DNA of 64,000 nt from Xanthomonas sp. F10 (GTDB taxonomy: Bacteria > Pseudomonadota > Gammaproteobacteria > Xanthomonadales > Xanthomonadaceae): the NCBI RefSeq assembly GCF_014206815.1, contig NZ_JACHNP010000001.1, positions 2,260,456-2,324,455 on the forward strand. The letters are read 5' to 3'. Below are positions 8,282 to 17,028 of the stretch, piece by piece. The stretch's first letter is position 1; each line of letters opens with the position of its first letter. The translations under genes were made by a program, and so were the position numbers. The notes below the pieces were generated by a model. It had not been told where the DNA came from, did no database searches, and saw only the letters and a list, made by a program, of their open reading frames with translations.

Positions 8282-10824
8282 GCGCAGCGGCGGCGCGCCG
8301 GCGCCCGGCCGATGCGCCGCTGTACGCCTGGTTCGCGCAGCAGGGCTGGCAGCCGCTGCCGTTCCAGCGTGCGGTGTGGCGGCACTACCTGGACGGCGGC
8401 TCCGGGCTGCTGCACACGCCCACCGGCAGCGGCAAGACCCTGGCCGCGTTCGGCGGCCCCTTGCTGGAGGGCCTGCGTACGCAGGCCGCGGCGCAGGCGG
8501 CCGCCGCCAAAAAAAAGCCCGCCCGTGGCAATGGCGCCAGCGCGACTGCCAAGACCGCCTCGCCGCCGCGCACGCGCCGGCAGGCGCAGCGCGACCTCAA
8601 GGTGCTGTGGATCACCCCGTTGCGCGCGCTCGCCGCCGACACCGTGCGCGCGTTGCGCGAACCGGCGCAGGCGCTGGGCCTGGACTGGCAGATCGGCCTG
8701 CGCACCGGCGATGCCAGCGCGCGCGACAAGCGCTTGGCGCGCAGCGGCAAGCTCGACGTGCTGGTGACCACCCCCGAATCGCTGGCGCTGCTGCTGTCCT
8801 ATCCGGACACCGCGCCGCAACTGGCGACGCTGCGCTGCGTGATCGTCGACGAGTGGCACGAACTGCTCGGCAACAAGCGCGGCGTGCTGCTGCAACTGTG
8901 CCTGGCGCGGCTGCGCGGCTGGGCGCCGGCGCTGCGCACCTGGGGCCTGTCGGCCACGCTCGGCAACCTGGACGAAGCACGCGACGTGCTGCTGCCGCAC
9001 CTGCCGCAGGCACCGATCGTGGCCGGGGTCAAGCCGCGCACGCTGACCCTGGAGACGCTGGCGCCGGCGGTCGGCGAGCGCTTCCCGTGGGCCGGGCACC
9101 TGGGCCTGGCGCAGTTGCCGCGGGTGCTCGAAAAACTCTTCGCGGTGCGCACCAGCCTGCTGTTCACCAACACCCGCGCGCAGGCGGAGCTGTGGCACCA
9201 GGCGCTGACCTCGGTATGGCCGGAAGAGCCGCACACGCTGGCGCTGCACCACGGCTCGCTGGATCCGGCGCTGCGCAGCGCCGCCGAGCAAGGCCTGCGC
9301 GACGGCAGCCTGCGCTGCGTGGTGGCGACCTCGAGCCTGGACCTGGGCGTGGACTTCCCCGCCGTCGACCAGGTGCTGCAGGTCGGCAGCCCCAAGGGCG
9401 TGGCGCGGCTGCTGCAGCGCGCCGGCCGCGCCAAGCATCGCCCCGGCGAGGCCGGCCATGTGCTGTGCGTGCCCTCGCACGCGCTGGAACTGGTCGAGTA
9501 CGCCGCGGCGCGTCGCGCCATCGCCCATGGCCGCATCGAATCGCGGCCCTCGCCACGACTGTCGCTGGACGTGCTGGCCCAACACTGCATCACCTGCGCG
9601 CTGGGCGGGGGCTTCGCGGCCGAGGCGTTGTACGCCGAAGTGCGCGGCACCGCCGCCTTCGCCACGCTGGATGCGCCGACCTGGCAGGCCGTCCTGGAGT
9701 TCGTCGTGCAGGGCGGACGCGCGCTGGCGCAGTACCCCGACTACCGCAAGGTGGTGCGGGACGAAGACGGCCTGTACCGCGTGCACGACCGCCGCATCGC
9801 CCTGCGCCATCGCCTGTCGATCGGCACCATCACCAGCGACGGCAGCGTTGCGGTGCGCTTCCTGCGCGGCGGCCGGCTCGGCGCGGTGGAGGAGCAGTTC
9901 GTCGGCCGCCTGCGCCGCGGCGACCGCTTCCAGTTCGCCGGGCGCATGCTGGAACTGGTGCGGCTGGAGGACATGACCGCCTACGTGCGCCTGGCCAAGG
10001 GCGGCGACGGCAGCGTGCCGAAGTGGATGGGCGGGCGCATGCCGCTGTCCTCGGAACTGGGCCGCGAGGTGGAGGCGGTGTTCGCCGATCCGCGCGGCGA
10101 GGCGGAACTGCGCGCGCTGGCGCCGCTGCTCGGCTTGCAGCGCGCGCTGTCGGATCTGCCGGCGCCGCAGCGGCTGCTGGCCGAGCGCGTTCGCGCGCGC
10201 GACGGCCAGCATCTGTTCGTGTATCCGTTCGCCGGACGCCAGGTGCACGAGGGCCTGGCCGCGCTGCTTGCGCTGCGCTGGGGCCGACGGCAGCGCAATA
10301 CCTTCAGCTTCGCCGCCAACGACTATGGCTTCGTGCTGTCGCCGGCGGAGGACGCGCCGATCGACGCGGCGCTGCTGCGCGAGCTGTTGAGTCCGGCGCA
10401 GTTGTTCGAGGATCTGCGCGAGAGCCTCAACCTGGGCGAACTGGCGCGGCGCCAGTTCCGCGAGATCGCCCGCGTCGCCGGCCTGCTGCCGCCCAGCCTG
10501 CCCGGGCGCCTGCCGCGCAGCCTGCGCCAGTTGCAGGCCTCCAGCGGCCTGCTGTACGACGTGCTGAGCCGCTTCGATCCCGAGCACCTGCTGCTGGCGC
10601 AGGCCGAGCGCGAGGTGCTGCAGGGCCAGATGGAACTGACCCGGCTCGCCGCGACCCTGGACGATTGCGCCGCGCGCGAGCTGGCACTGCACAGTCCGCG
10701 CAGCCTCACTCCGCTGGCGTTCCCGCTCTGGGCCGAAAGCATCCGCGGCCAGCTCAGCACCGAGGACTGGAAGGCGCGGGTGATGCGCGCGGCGGCGCAA
10801 CTGGAGCAACGCCATGCGCGCTGA
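8278..10824 (+). CDS. Ligase-associated DEXH-box helicase (Lhr core type)
   Basis: An 848-residue superfamily 2 helicase. The Q-motif area (PLPFQ) is followed by Walker A PTGSGKT at residues 48-54, the DEWH Walker B box (VDEWHELLG), the SATLGN motif III, and motif VI QRAGRAKHRPGEAG. The C-terminal winged-helix and Lhr-specific domains fill about residues 400-840. Lhr-core enzymes are ATP-driven 3'-to-5' translocases; here the enzyme probably remodels DNA for its nuclease and ligase neighbours. There is an extra Ala/Lys/Arg-rich insertion at about residues 70-105. The last 11 bases overlap the next gene. Confidence 0.93.
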   Translation: MSAAAARRRPADAPLYAWFAQQGWQPLPFQRAVWRHYLDGGSGLLHTPTGSGKTLAAFGGPLLEGLRTQAAAQAAAAKKKPARGNGASATAKTASPPRTRRQAQRDLKVLWITPLRALAADTVRALREPAQALGLDWQIGLRTGDASARDKRLARSGKLDVLVTTPESLALLLSYPDTAPQLATLRCVIVDEWHELLGNKRGVLLQLCLARLRGWAPALRTWGLSATLGNLDEARDVLLPHLPQAPIVAGVKPRTLTLETLAPAVGERFPWAGHLGLAQLPRVLEKLFAVRTSLLFTNTRAQAELWHQALTSVWPEEPHTLALHHGSLDPALRSAAEQGLRDGSLRCVVATSSLDLGVDFPAVDQVLQVGSPKGVARLLQRAGRAKHRPGEAGHVLCVPSHALELVEYAAARRAIAHGRIESRPSPRLSLDVLAQHCITCALGGGFAAEALYAEVRGTAAFATLDAPTWQAVLEFVVQGGRALAQYPDYRKVVRDEDGLYRVHDRRIALRHRLSIGTITSDGSVAVRFLRGGRLGAVEEQFVGRLRRGDRFQFAGRMLELVRLEDMTAYVRLAKGGDGSVPKWMGGRMPLSSELGREVEAVFADPRGEAELRALAPLLGLQRALSDLPAPQRLLAERVRARDGQHLFVYPFAGRQVHEGLAALLALRWGRRQRNTFSFAANDYGFVLSPAEDAPIDAALLRELLSPAQLFEDLRESLNLGELARRQFREIARVAGLLPPSLPGRLPRSLRQLQASSGLLYDVLSRFDPEHLLLAQAEREVLQGQMELTRLAATLDDCAARELALHSPRSLTPLAFPLWAESIRGQLSTEDWKARVMRAAAQLEQRHAR

Positions 10825-11464
10825 ACTGGACTGGCTGCTGGCCGGTGAGCCGATGCGCCTGCTCGGCGACCGCGCGCTGTACTGGCCGGCGCGGCGGCGG
10901 CTGCTGATCGCCGACCTGCACCTGGGCAAGGCCGACGTCTTTCGCCGTGCCGGCATCGGCCTGCCGCGTGGCGGCACCGCGCTGGACCTGGCGCGGCTTT
11001 CGGCCTTGCTGCAGGCGCAGGACGCGGTGGAACTGTGGATCCTCGGCGACGTGCTGCACGGCGCCGCAGCCGATGCCGACTGGCAACGGCAGTGGCATGC
11101 GTGGCGCGCGCAGCATCCGCAACTGCGGGTAGCGGCGATCGCCGGCAACCACGACCGCGCCCTGGCCGGCGCCGGGCTGGACATCGCCCTGCTCGGCGCG
11201 CAGGTAGAGGACGGCCCGTTCGTGCTGCGCCACGATCCGGTCACGGATGCGCAGCGCCACGTGCTGTGCGGACACCTGCACCCGCTGGCCAAGCTGCCCG
11301 GCATGCGCCCGCGCTGGCCGGCGTTCTGGCTGCGCGACGGCATGACCGTGCTGCCGGCGTTCTCGCACTTCACCGCCGGCGTCGCCCCGGTGCTGGCACC
11401 GGGCGAGCGCCTGGTGGCCTGCGTGGAGGGCGCGGCCTTCGCCCTGCCGGTGGCGGCGGCATAG
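10814..11464 (+). CDS. pdeM: Ligase-associated metallophosphoesterase, PdeM type
   Basis: A 216-residue calcineurin-like phosphoesterase. Metal-ligand motifs are DLH (Asp34, His36), LGDV (Asp79), GNHD (Asn112, His113) and a C-terminal CGHLHP. The family is annotated as ligase-associated DNA-damage-response endonuclease PdeM. The start lies inside the last codons of the helicase (11-base overlap), the fourth translationally coupled gene of the cassette. It ends the operon; an inverted repeat follows. The exact substrate in this organism is unknown. Confidence 0.88.
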   Translation: MRAELDWLLAGEPMRLLGDRALYWPARRRLLIADLHLGKADVFRRAGIGLPRGGTALDLARLSALLQAQDAVELWILGDVLHGAAADADWQRQWHAWRAQHPQLRVAAIAGNHDRALAGAGLDIALLGAQVEDGPFVLRHDPVTDAQRHVLCGHLHPLAKLPGMRPRWPAFWLRDGMTVLPAFSHFTAGVAPVLAPGERLVACVEGAAFALPVAAA

Positions 11465-11520
11465 GTGGGGCGCAGTTGCGTGGTCGATCGTTAGCAGACA
11501 CCACAACAGACACATCAGCT

Positions 11521-11584
11521 TGTGGGAGGGCCTTCAGTCCCGACACGTCCGCCACAAGGCGTCGGGGCTGAAGCCCCTCCCACA
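11521..11584. repeat. Palindromic element, GGGAGGGCTTCAGTCCC type
   Basis: An imperfect hairpin with arms TGTGGGAGGGCCTTCAGTCC and its near complement ending in CCCCTCCCACA around a spacer. It is a variant of the TAGGAGCGGCTTCAGCC family; a second variant with the same GTGGGAGGG...CTCCCACAG ends is at 58665-58740. Confidence 0.8.
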
Positions 11585-11631
11585 GTGCAGTCGCAATGCA
11601 TTGCGCGAGTGCGGATGCCCTGCCACCTGTC

Positions 11632-11699
11632 GTAGGAGCGGCTTCAGCCGCGACCGGGCTTTATCGGGAAAGCCGGTCGCGGCTGAAGCCGCTGCTACG
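11632..11699. repeat. Palindromic element, TAGGAGCGGCTTCAGCC family
   Basis: Long hairpin: GTAGGAGCGGCTTCAGCCGC plus GACCGG, a short loop (GCTTTATCGGGAAA), then the complementary arm, with one mismatch (GCTGCTAC). Lies between convergent genes, where such elements can end transcription from both sides. Confidence 0.88.
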
Positions 11700-11808
11700 A
11701 CACCACGGCACCATCGCCGTCGGACCGCGCTCGCTGCGTTGCGCTCTGCACGCGCCGCCGCGACGAAGCACCGAAACTCGCGTCCAACCGCGCTCGCGAC
11801 CTCGCCGC

Positions 11809-13059
11809 CTACGGCAGCGACGCACGACGCGCCACTGCCTCCTGCAATGCCACGACAAACTCCGGCGCCAGCGGCAGCTTGCCGAACCAGCCGTACTGGG
11901 TGCCGCTGAGCACGCGCAGCATGTGCCCGCGGCCGCCGGGCATGCGCCCGGCCGGACGCATGCCCAGGTCGCGTAGCCGCGCCGCCAGATCGCGCTCGGA
12001 CTGGAACAGCGGGGTCAGCCAGCGGCTCCAGAACTGGTACACCGCCACATGCGCCTGGCGTTGCGCCTGGTAGCGCGCCAGCGCCGCGTCGATGTCCGCG
12101 GCGGTGCGCAGGCTCTCGCTCAGCGCCCAGGCGTCCATCAGCGCCATGTTGACGCCCTGCCCCAGCTGCGGACTCATCGCGTGCGCGGCATCGCCGGCCA
12201 GGACCAGGCGGCCGCGGTACCAGTGCCGCTGCACCGCGTCGCGGTAGCTGGCCCGCGCCAGTTGCGCCGGCGCATCGATCTGCGCCAGGCGTTCGCGCGC
12301 CTGCGGCCACAGCTGCGCGATCTCCTCCAGCCACGGCTGCATGCCGCGCGCCTGCCAACCATCGAAGTCGGCGGTCGGCAGGCTCCAGAAGAAACTCACC
12401 CGCGGCTCGGGATCGCCGGGGCGCGTGCCCACCGGCAGCAGGCCGATCATCTTGCGCGCGGCCACGTAGCGCTGGCGCAGCTCGTCGGCGAAGGCCCAGT
12501 CGCCGCGCGGCAGCAGGCACCACAACGCGCCCCAGGGATACACCCGATCCAGCCGGGTCGCCTGTACCTGCGCGCGCAGCACCGAGGCCGAGCCGTCGCA
12601 GGCGATCACCAGGTCGAACGGTCCATGCCAGCGGCCGTGCTGGTCCTGCACGCGGCGCAGCGTGTCGTCGATGGCGACGATGTGCGTATCGCGCTGCAAC
12701 GTGGCGTAGCCGTCCCAGGCCTGCGCCAGCAGCGCGAACAAGGCGCCGCGCTGCAGGCCCAGCCCGAACAGGCGCGCGTCCAGGTCGCGGTAGCGCATGT
12801 CCATCACCGCGCGCCCGCACGGGGTCTCGCCATACAGGCGGTGCACCGGCGCACCGTAGGCCAAAGCCTGCTCGAGCAGGCCGATCCGCCACAGCACCTG
12901 CAGGCCGGTCGGCTGCAGCAGGAAGCCGGCGCCGACCGGCCCAGGCTGCGCCGCGCGCTCGAACACCTGCACGCGGTGCCCGTCGCGCGCCAGCAGCAGC
13001 GCCAGCGTCTGCCCCGCCGTGCCGTAGCCGACGATGCCGATGTGCAGTCCTTGCTTCAT
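11809..13059 (-). CDS. FAD-dependent monooxygenase (PHBH family)
   Basis: A 416-residue class A flavin monooxygenase. The FAD-binding GYGTAG motif sits at residues 11-16 with a Glu at the end of the second strand (VFERA), and the second FAD motif GDAAHAMSPQLGQG lies in the C-terminal half. These enzymes hydroxylate aromatic or other small substrates using NAD(P)H and oxygen; substrate cannot be read from sequence. The ATG at 13059 gives the normal family N-terminus; the longer frame starting at 13107 would cross the cold-shock terminator. Confidence 0.85.
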   Translation of the reverse strand: MKQGLHIGIVGYGTAGQTLALLLARDGHRVQVFERAAQPGPVGAGFLLQPTGLQVLWRIGLLEQALAYGAPVHRLYGETPCGRAVMDMRYRDLDARLFGLGLQRGALFALLAQAWDGYATLQRDTHIVAIDDTLRRVQDQHGRWHGPFDLVIACDGSASVLRAQVQATRLDRVYPWGALWCLLPRGDWAFADELRQRYVAARKMIGLLPVGTRPGDPEPRVSFFWSLPTADFDGWQARGMQPWLEEIAQLWPQARERLAQIDAPAQLARASYRDAVQRHWYRGRLVLAGDAAHAMSPQLGQGVNMALMDAWALSESLRTAADIDAALARYQAQRQAHVAVYQFWSRWLTPLFQSERDLAARLRDLGMRPAGRMPGGRGHMLRVLSGTQYGWFGKLPLAPEFVVALQEAVARRASLP

Positions 13060-13104
13060 TGCGTTCACGACGTCCGGACGCCGCCACGGCGGCGGTGTCT
13101 CCCA

Positions 13105-13130
13105 CAAAAAACCCCGCCGAAGCGGGGTTC
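13105..13130 (-). terminator. Rho-independent terminator of the cold-shock gene
   Basis: On the minus strand: GAACCCCGCTTCGGCGGGGT followed by a T run. The 7-bp GC stem with a CTTCGG-type loop lies 28 bases after the cold-shock stop codon. Confidence 0.9.
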
Positions 13131-13157
13131 AAGGCACAACCGAGTCAACGCGCGCGC

Positions 13158-13364
13158 TTACTCGACCGGCGTGATATTCGAGGCCTGCGCGCCCTTCGGA
13201 CCCTGGGTCACGTCGTAGCTGACACGCTGTCCTTCCTGCAGGCTGCGGAAGCCCTTGGAGTTGATCGCGGAGAAGTGCGCGAACACATCGGCGCTACCGT
13301 CTTCCGGAGAAATAAAACCAAATCCCTTGGCGTCGTTGAACCACTTGACGGTACCGTTCGGCAT
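13158..13364 (-). CDS. Cold-shock domain protein
   Basis: A 68-residue single OB-fold protein with the RNP1 motif KGFGFI (residues 13-18) and the RNP2-like VFAHF. It matches CspA-family size and sequence throughout. Such proteins bind single-stranded RNA and act as RNA chaperones. An 88-base gap lies upstream before the phosphorylase stop, and its own terminator follows, so it is probably a single-gene transcript. Whether it is cold-induced or constitutive cannot be seen. Confidence 0.97.
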   Translation of the reverse strand: MPNGTVKWFNDAKGFGFISPEDGSADVFAHFSAINSKGFRSLQEGQRVSYDVTQGPKGAQASNITPVE

Positions 13365-13452
13365 GGTGATGCGAGACCTTTTGCAGTGAATGGGTGGTGG
13401 TTGTGCGGCAGCCGCACCGGCGGAGTATGCAAAGCTTGCGCAGCGAAGACAA

Positions 13453-14199
13453 TCACCCGCGCGCCAGTTCCCCGACCAGCTCCGGCAGGCCGACCGAAGC
13501 CGCCTCCACGTTGGCCAGCACCTCGGCCAGGGTGATCTCCTCGGCGTCGCCGCAGCCGGCCGCCCAGTTCGCCACGATCGCCAGGCAGGCGTAGTCCAGG
13601 CCCAGCTCGCGCGCCAGCCCGGCCTCGGGCATGCCGGTCATGCCGACCAGGTCGCAGCCGTCGCGGCGCAGCCGGGCGATCTCGGCGATCGTCTCCAGGC
13701 GCGGCCCCTGGGTGGCGGCGTAGCAGCCGCCATCGACCAGGGCGGTGCCGGTGACGCGCGCGGCGGCCAGAATCTTGCTGCGCAGCAGCGGCGAGTACGG
13801 ATGACCGAAATCCACGTGCAGCACCTCGCTGCCCGGCTCCTCGCACAGCGTGGAGATGCGCCCCCAGGTGTAGTCGATCAACTGGTCCGGGCAAGCCAGC
13901 ACGCGCGGGCCAAAACGCTCGGTGATGCCGCCGACGGTGTTGAGCGCCAGCACCCGGGTGGCGCCGATCTGCTGCAACGCAGCAAGGTTGGCGCGGTAGT
14001 TGATCTTGTGCGGCGGCAGCGAATGGCCTTCGCCATGGCGGGCCAGGAAGGCCACGCGGTGACCGAGCAGCGTGCCGACCCGCACCGGGCCGGAGGGCGC
14101 GCCGTAGCGCGTCTGCACCTCGTGGGTCTGCACGTCGTCGAGCTGTGCGAGCTTGTAGACGCCGGTGCCGCCGATGACGGCCAGTGCGATGTTGTCCAT
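13453..14199 (-). CDS. Methylthioadenosine/methylthioinosine phosphorylase
   Basis: A 248-residue purine nucleoside phosphorylase-family enzyme. Visible motifs are the phosphate loop [25 protein letters not shown], and the purine/ribose segment [14 protein letters not shown]. Homologues in gamma-proteobacteria are split between MTA phosphorylases and S-methyl-5'-thioinosine phosphorylases (MTIP). The adjacent HPRT gene favours MTIP, because that enzyme releases hypoxanthine, which HPRT would recycle; this is inference. It follows HPRT on the same strand after a 92-base gap. Confidence 0.85.
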   Translation of the reverse strand: MDNIALAVIGGTGVYKLAQLDDVQTHEVQTRYGAPSGPVRVGTLLGHRVAFLARHGEGHSLPPHKINYRANLAALQQIGATRVLALNTVGGITERFGPRVLACPDQLIDYTWGRISTLCEEPGSEVLHVDFGHPYSPLLRSKILAAARVTGTALVDGGCYAATQGPRLETIAEIARLRRDGCDLVGMTGMPEAGLARELGLDYACLAIVANWAAGCGDAEEITLAEVLANVEAASVGLPELVGELARG

Positions 14200-14291
14200 G
14201 CGGATCCTCGAACGAAAAAGAACACCTGCGCCGGCGACACGCGCCGGCAGGGGGGATGGCAGCGAAGCGGCGAGGCTGGCTCGCCTGCCGC

Positions 14292-14846
14292 TTACTCCTT
14301 CATCGCGTAGATCGCCGGCAGGTTGCGCAGGGCTTCGTTGACGTCCATGCCGAAACCGAACACGTAGCGGTCGGGCACCTCGACACCGATGTAGTCGGCG
14401 GTCACCCCGGGCACGCAGCGGTCGTGGCGCTTGACCGTCAGCGCGGCGATGCGCACGTCGGTGGCCCCCTGCTCCAGGCACCACTCGCGCACCGCCTTCA
14501 GGGTCAGGCCTTCGTCGAGGATGTCGTCGAGCAGCAGCACGCGGCGGCCGTACAGCGCGGTGGCCGGGCGGTGCTTCCACACCAGTTCGCCGCCGACGGT
14601 CTCGCCGCGATAGCGGGTGGCGTGCAGGTAATCCAGTTGCAGGTCCTGGCCACGGCTGCCCAGCTCCAGCGCCAGCTGGCCGGCGAACGGCAGCGCGCCA
14701 TGCATGATGGTCAGGTAGACCGGGGTTTCGCCGCGGTAATCGGCGGCGATGGCGTCGGCCATGTGGGCAATGGCCTGGTCGATGCGCGTGCGATCGACCA
14801 GCAGGTCGGCCTGGGCCAGGGCCTGGGCGATGGTGAGAGTGGACAT
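14292..14846 (-). CDS. hpt: Hypoxanthine-guanine phosphoribosyltransferase
   Basis: A 184-residue type I phosphoribosyltransferase. The PRPP-binding loop is LLLDDILDEGLTL, and the flexible-loop and N-terminal segments (TIMHGALPFAG, LDYLHATRYRGET) match bacterial HPRT; the C-terminal DRYVFGFGMD recognises the purine. It salvages hypoxanthine and guanine to IMP and GMP. The start codon overlaps the nagZ stop (TGATG), so translation is coupled to nagZ. Confidence 0.92.
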   Translation of the reverse strand: MSTLTIAQALAQADLLVDRTRIDQAIAHMADAIAADYRGETPVYLTIMHGALPFAGQLALELGSRGQDLQLDYLHATRYRGETVGGELVWKHRPATALYGRRVLLLDDILDEGLTLKAVREWCLEQGATDVRIAALTVKRHDRCVPGVTADYIGVEVPDRYVFGFGMDVNEALRNLPAIYAMKE

Positions 14847-15853
14847 CAGGCGGTTTTTCCGAAGGTGGAGAGCAGATGGGATTGGGTGTGGCCGTAGCGG
14901 GCGTCGGCCAGCAGGCCGTCCCAGCCGAGGCCGCCGCGGCCGATCAGGCCGAGCAGCGCGGCGGTGTTGAGCGGGCGGTCGCGCACCGCCTGCAAGGAAT
15001 CTTCGACCAGTTCCGGGTGGCAGACCAGGACCACGTCGCAGCCGGCGTCCAGGTGCGCGGTGACCCGCGCAGCGACGCCGCCGGCGGCGAACGAGGCGGC
15101 CATGCCGATGTCGTCGGAGAACACCACGCCGCGGAAGCCCAGGTCCTGGCGCAGGATCTGCTGGATCCAGCGCGGCGAGTAGCCGGCCGGCTCCGGCGCC
15201 ACCTGCGGATAGACCACGTGCGCCATCATCACCGCATCGGCGCCGGCGGCGATGCCGGCGGCGAACGGCACCAGGTCTTCCTGGCGCAGGGTCTCCAGCG
15301 GACGCGGGTCTTCGGCGTTGTCGACGTGGGTGTCCTCCAGCACGGTGCCGTGGCCGGGGAAATGCTTGAGGGTGGCGCCCATGCCGACGCTGTGCATGCC
15401 GCGCACATAGGCTTCGGCGAAGGCGGCGACCACCTGCGGGTCGTCGCTGAAGGCGCGGTCGCCGATGGCGCGGTTGCCACGGGCCAGGTCCAGCACCGGC
15501 GCAAAGCTCAGGTCGACGCCGCTGGCGCGGATCTCGCTGGCCATCAGCCAGGCGTGCTGCTCGGCCATCTGCAGCGCCGAGGCCGGATCGCGCGCGTACA
15601 GCGCGCCGAAGCCCTGCAGCGGCGGCAGCGCGCTGTAGCCCTCGCGGAAGCGCTGCACGCGGCCGCCCTCCTGGTCCACGCAGATCAGCAGCGGCCGCGG
15701 CGCGGCGGCGCGGATCGCCGCGCTCAACTCGGTCACCTGCGCGCGCGAGGCGAAATTGCGTTTGAACAGGACCACGCCGGCCACCGCATCGTGCTGCAGC
15801 CAGTCGCGCTCCTGCGCGGTGAGTTCGGTACCGGCAACGCCGATCGCGAGCAT
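14846..15853 (-). CDS. nagZ: Beta-N-acetylhexosaminidase NagZ
   Basis: A 335-residue family 3 glycoside hydrolase of the single-domain NagZ type. The signature KHFPGHGTVLEDTH holds the catalytic Asp/His loop, and FSDDIGM contains the predicted nucleophile Asp. NagZ removes GlcNAc from anhydromuropeptides in the cytoplasm during cell-wall recycling and helps control AmpC-type beta-lactamase induction in many Gram-negatives. No signal peptide. AGGAG stands ahead of the ATG. First gene of the nagZ-hpt pair, with a candidate extended -10 promoter at 15900-15908. Confidence 0.95.
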   Translation of the reverse strand: MLAIGVAGTELTAQERDWLQHDAVAGVVLFKRNFASRAQVTELSAAIRAAAPRPLLICVDQEGGRVQRFREGYSALPPLQGFGALYARDPASALQMAEQHAWLMASEIRASGVDLSFAPVLDLARGNRAIGDRAFSDDPQVVAAFAEAYVRGMHSVGMGATLKHFPGHGTVLEDTHVDNAEDPRPLETLRQEDLVPFAAGIAAGADAVMMAHVVYPQVAPEPAGYSPRWIQQILRQDLGFRGVVFSDDIGMAASFAAGGVAARVTAHLDAGCDVVLVCHPELVEDSLQAVRDRPLNTAALLGLIGRGGLGWDGLLADARYGHTQSHLLSTFGKTA

Positions 15854-16195
15854 GCGGGGGATTCTCCTGCCGGCGCGGTTCAGGCGCCTGTGGGCCGGCA
15901 TTGTCGCAGATGCCGGCGTCGGCGGCAGGTTGCGCCCTAGGCTGACATGCCGCGGTAATGAACTGCGTGCGCAGCGAGGCGCCGGGCAATCCCGGCCGGG
16001 CCGCATGACCGGTACACCGCAGGCGGTCCTCCTGCCAGCAGTCATGGACCGGTGCAGTGGGGAGACGCCCAGGCGAGCCGATGTCAGGACCGGCAGGACG
16101 CCTGTGCACCATCGCGGGCTGCCTTCTTTCGCCTCATATGGCGCTGCCCCGCGTGCGCCCCATGGCGCGAAGCTCGACGTGCCGTGCGCGCCCTC
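15854..16195. other. 342-bp gene-free region upstream of nagZ
   Basis: Contains the candidate nagZ promoter (15900-15908). The remaining sequence to the stop of the DsbA-family gene shows no convincing gene, repeat or terminator. Confidence 0.6.
15900..15908 (-). promoter_or_regulatory. Candidate extended -10 promoter for nagZ-hpt
   Basis: Minus strand reads TGCGACAAT, an extended -10 (TGn plus a 4/6 match to TATAAT), about 47 bases before the nagZ start. The surrounding 14-mer CATTGTCGCAGATG recurs exactly upstream of rlmD (18962-18975). Confidence 0.45.
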
Positions 16196-16870
16196 CTAGA
16201 CTGCGCAGCCGTCCGGACCGCACTCGCGGCCCGCCTGGGCGTCGGCCAGCAGGCCGCGCACCGTGGCGGCGAACACCTCCGGCGGCTGCGCGCCCTGCAG
16301 CGCCTGGCGGCCATCGATAACGTAGGTGGGCACCGCGCGGATCCCCATCGCCTGCGCCTGCTGCAGTTCGGCCTGCACCTCGTCCAGGCCCTCGTCGCCT
16401 TCCAGCAGCGCCTGCACCCGCGCCGCCGACAGCCCGCCCGCGGCGCCGGCCTCGCACAGCGTCTGCGGATCGGACAGGTTGCGGCCCTCGGCGAAGTGCG
16501 CATGGAACAGCGCTTCGGCGACCGCGTCGACGTCGCCCTCGCGCGCCGCCAGCCACAGTAGCCGGTGCGCCGGCAGCGTGGTCACCCGCACCTGGCCGCG
16601 GCCGAAGTCGAACGGCAGGCCTTCGGCACGCGCAGTGGCCTGGGTCTGCGCCAGGATCTGCTCGGTGCGCGCCGCACCGCCGAACTTGGCCGCATAGGCC
16701 TCGCGCAACGGCACCGGCTCGGCGCCGGCGTCCGGATCCAGCAAATACGGATGCCAGTGGATCTCCAGCGCCGGCGCGTCCGCGCCGAGCGACGCAAGAC
16801 CTTGCTGCAACCGGCGCTTGCCGATCCAGCACCAGGGGCAGACCACGTCGGACCAGATGTCGATGCGCAT
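16196..16870 (-). CDS. DsbA-family oxidoreductase (FrnE-like)
   Basis: A 224-residue cytoplasmic DsbA-fold protein with the redox motif CPWC near the N-terminus (SDVVCPWCWIGKRR). The helical insertion and the later cis-Pro-type segment (RAVPTYVIDGRQ) fit the FrnE/2-hydroxychromene isomerase-like subfamily. No signal peptide. Likely a thiol oxidoreductase; substrate unknown. Its ATG is preceded directly by inverted GGGATTC-type repeats and lacks a visible Shine-Dalgarno sequence. Confidence 0.88.
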   Translation of the reverse strand: MRIDIWSDVVCPWCWIGKRRLQQGLASLGADAPALEIHWHPYLLDPDAGAEPVPLREAYAAKFGGAARTEQILAQTQATARAEGLPFDFGRGQVRVTTLPAHRLLWLAAREGDVDAVAEALFHAHFAEGRNLSDPQTLCEAGAAGGLSAARVQALLEGDEGLDEVQAELQQAQAMGIRAVPTYVIDGRQALQGAQPPEVFAATVRGLLADAQAGRECGPDGCAV

Positions 16871-16875
16871 GAGCG

Positions 16876-16917
16876 GGGATTCGGGATTCGGGATTCGGGA
16901 TTGGCAAAAGCATAAGC
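16876..16917. repeat. GGGATT heptamer repeat
   Basis: Four consecutive heptamers (three GGGATTC, one GGGATTG) end in GCAAAAGCATAAGC. Six bases upstream of the DsbA-family start codon. Confidence 0.85.
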
Positions 16918-16936
16918 CCGATTGCCGCGAGAAGCG

Positions 16937-17028
16937 GGGATTCGGGATTGGGGATTCGCAAAAGCGGGCCGCATGCGGCGCTTGGCTTTACGCGTTTGCC
17001 AATCCCGAATCCCCACTCCCCAATCCCG
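16937..17028. repeat. Inverted pair of heptamer repeats
   Basis: The left arm (16937-16964) has three heptamers ending GCAAAAGC. The right arm (16993-17028) is its inverse, GTTTGCCAATCCCGAATCCC and more. A GC-rich 28-base spacer separates them, so the whole can fold back. The right arm is inside the 3' end of the CYTH gene and encodes its last residues. Confidence 0.85.

Larger units (their letters stand above)
11465..11808. other. Gene-free region with two palindromic repeats
   Basis: 344 bp between the convergent repair cassette and the FAD monooxygenase. It holds two palindromic elements, 11521-11584 and 11632-11699, described separately. I see no coding sequence in the rest. Confidence 0.8.
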
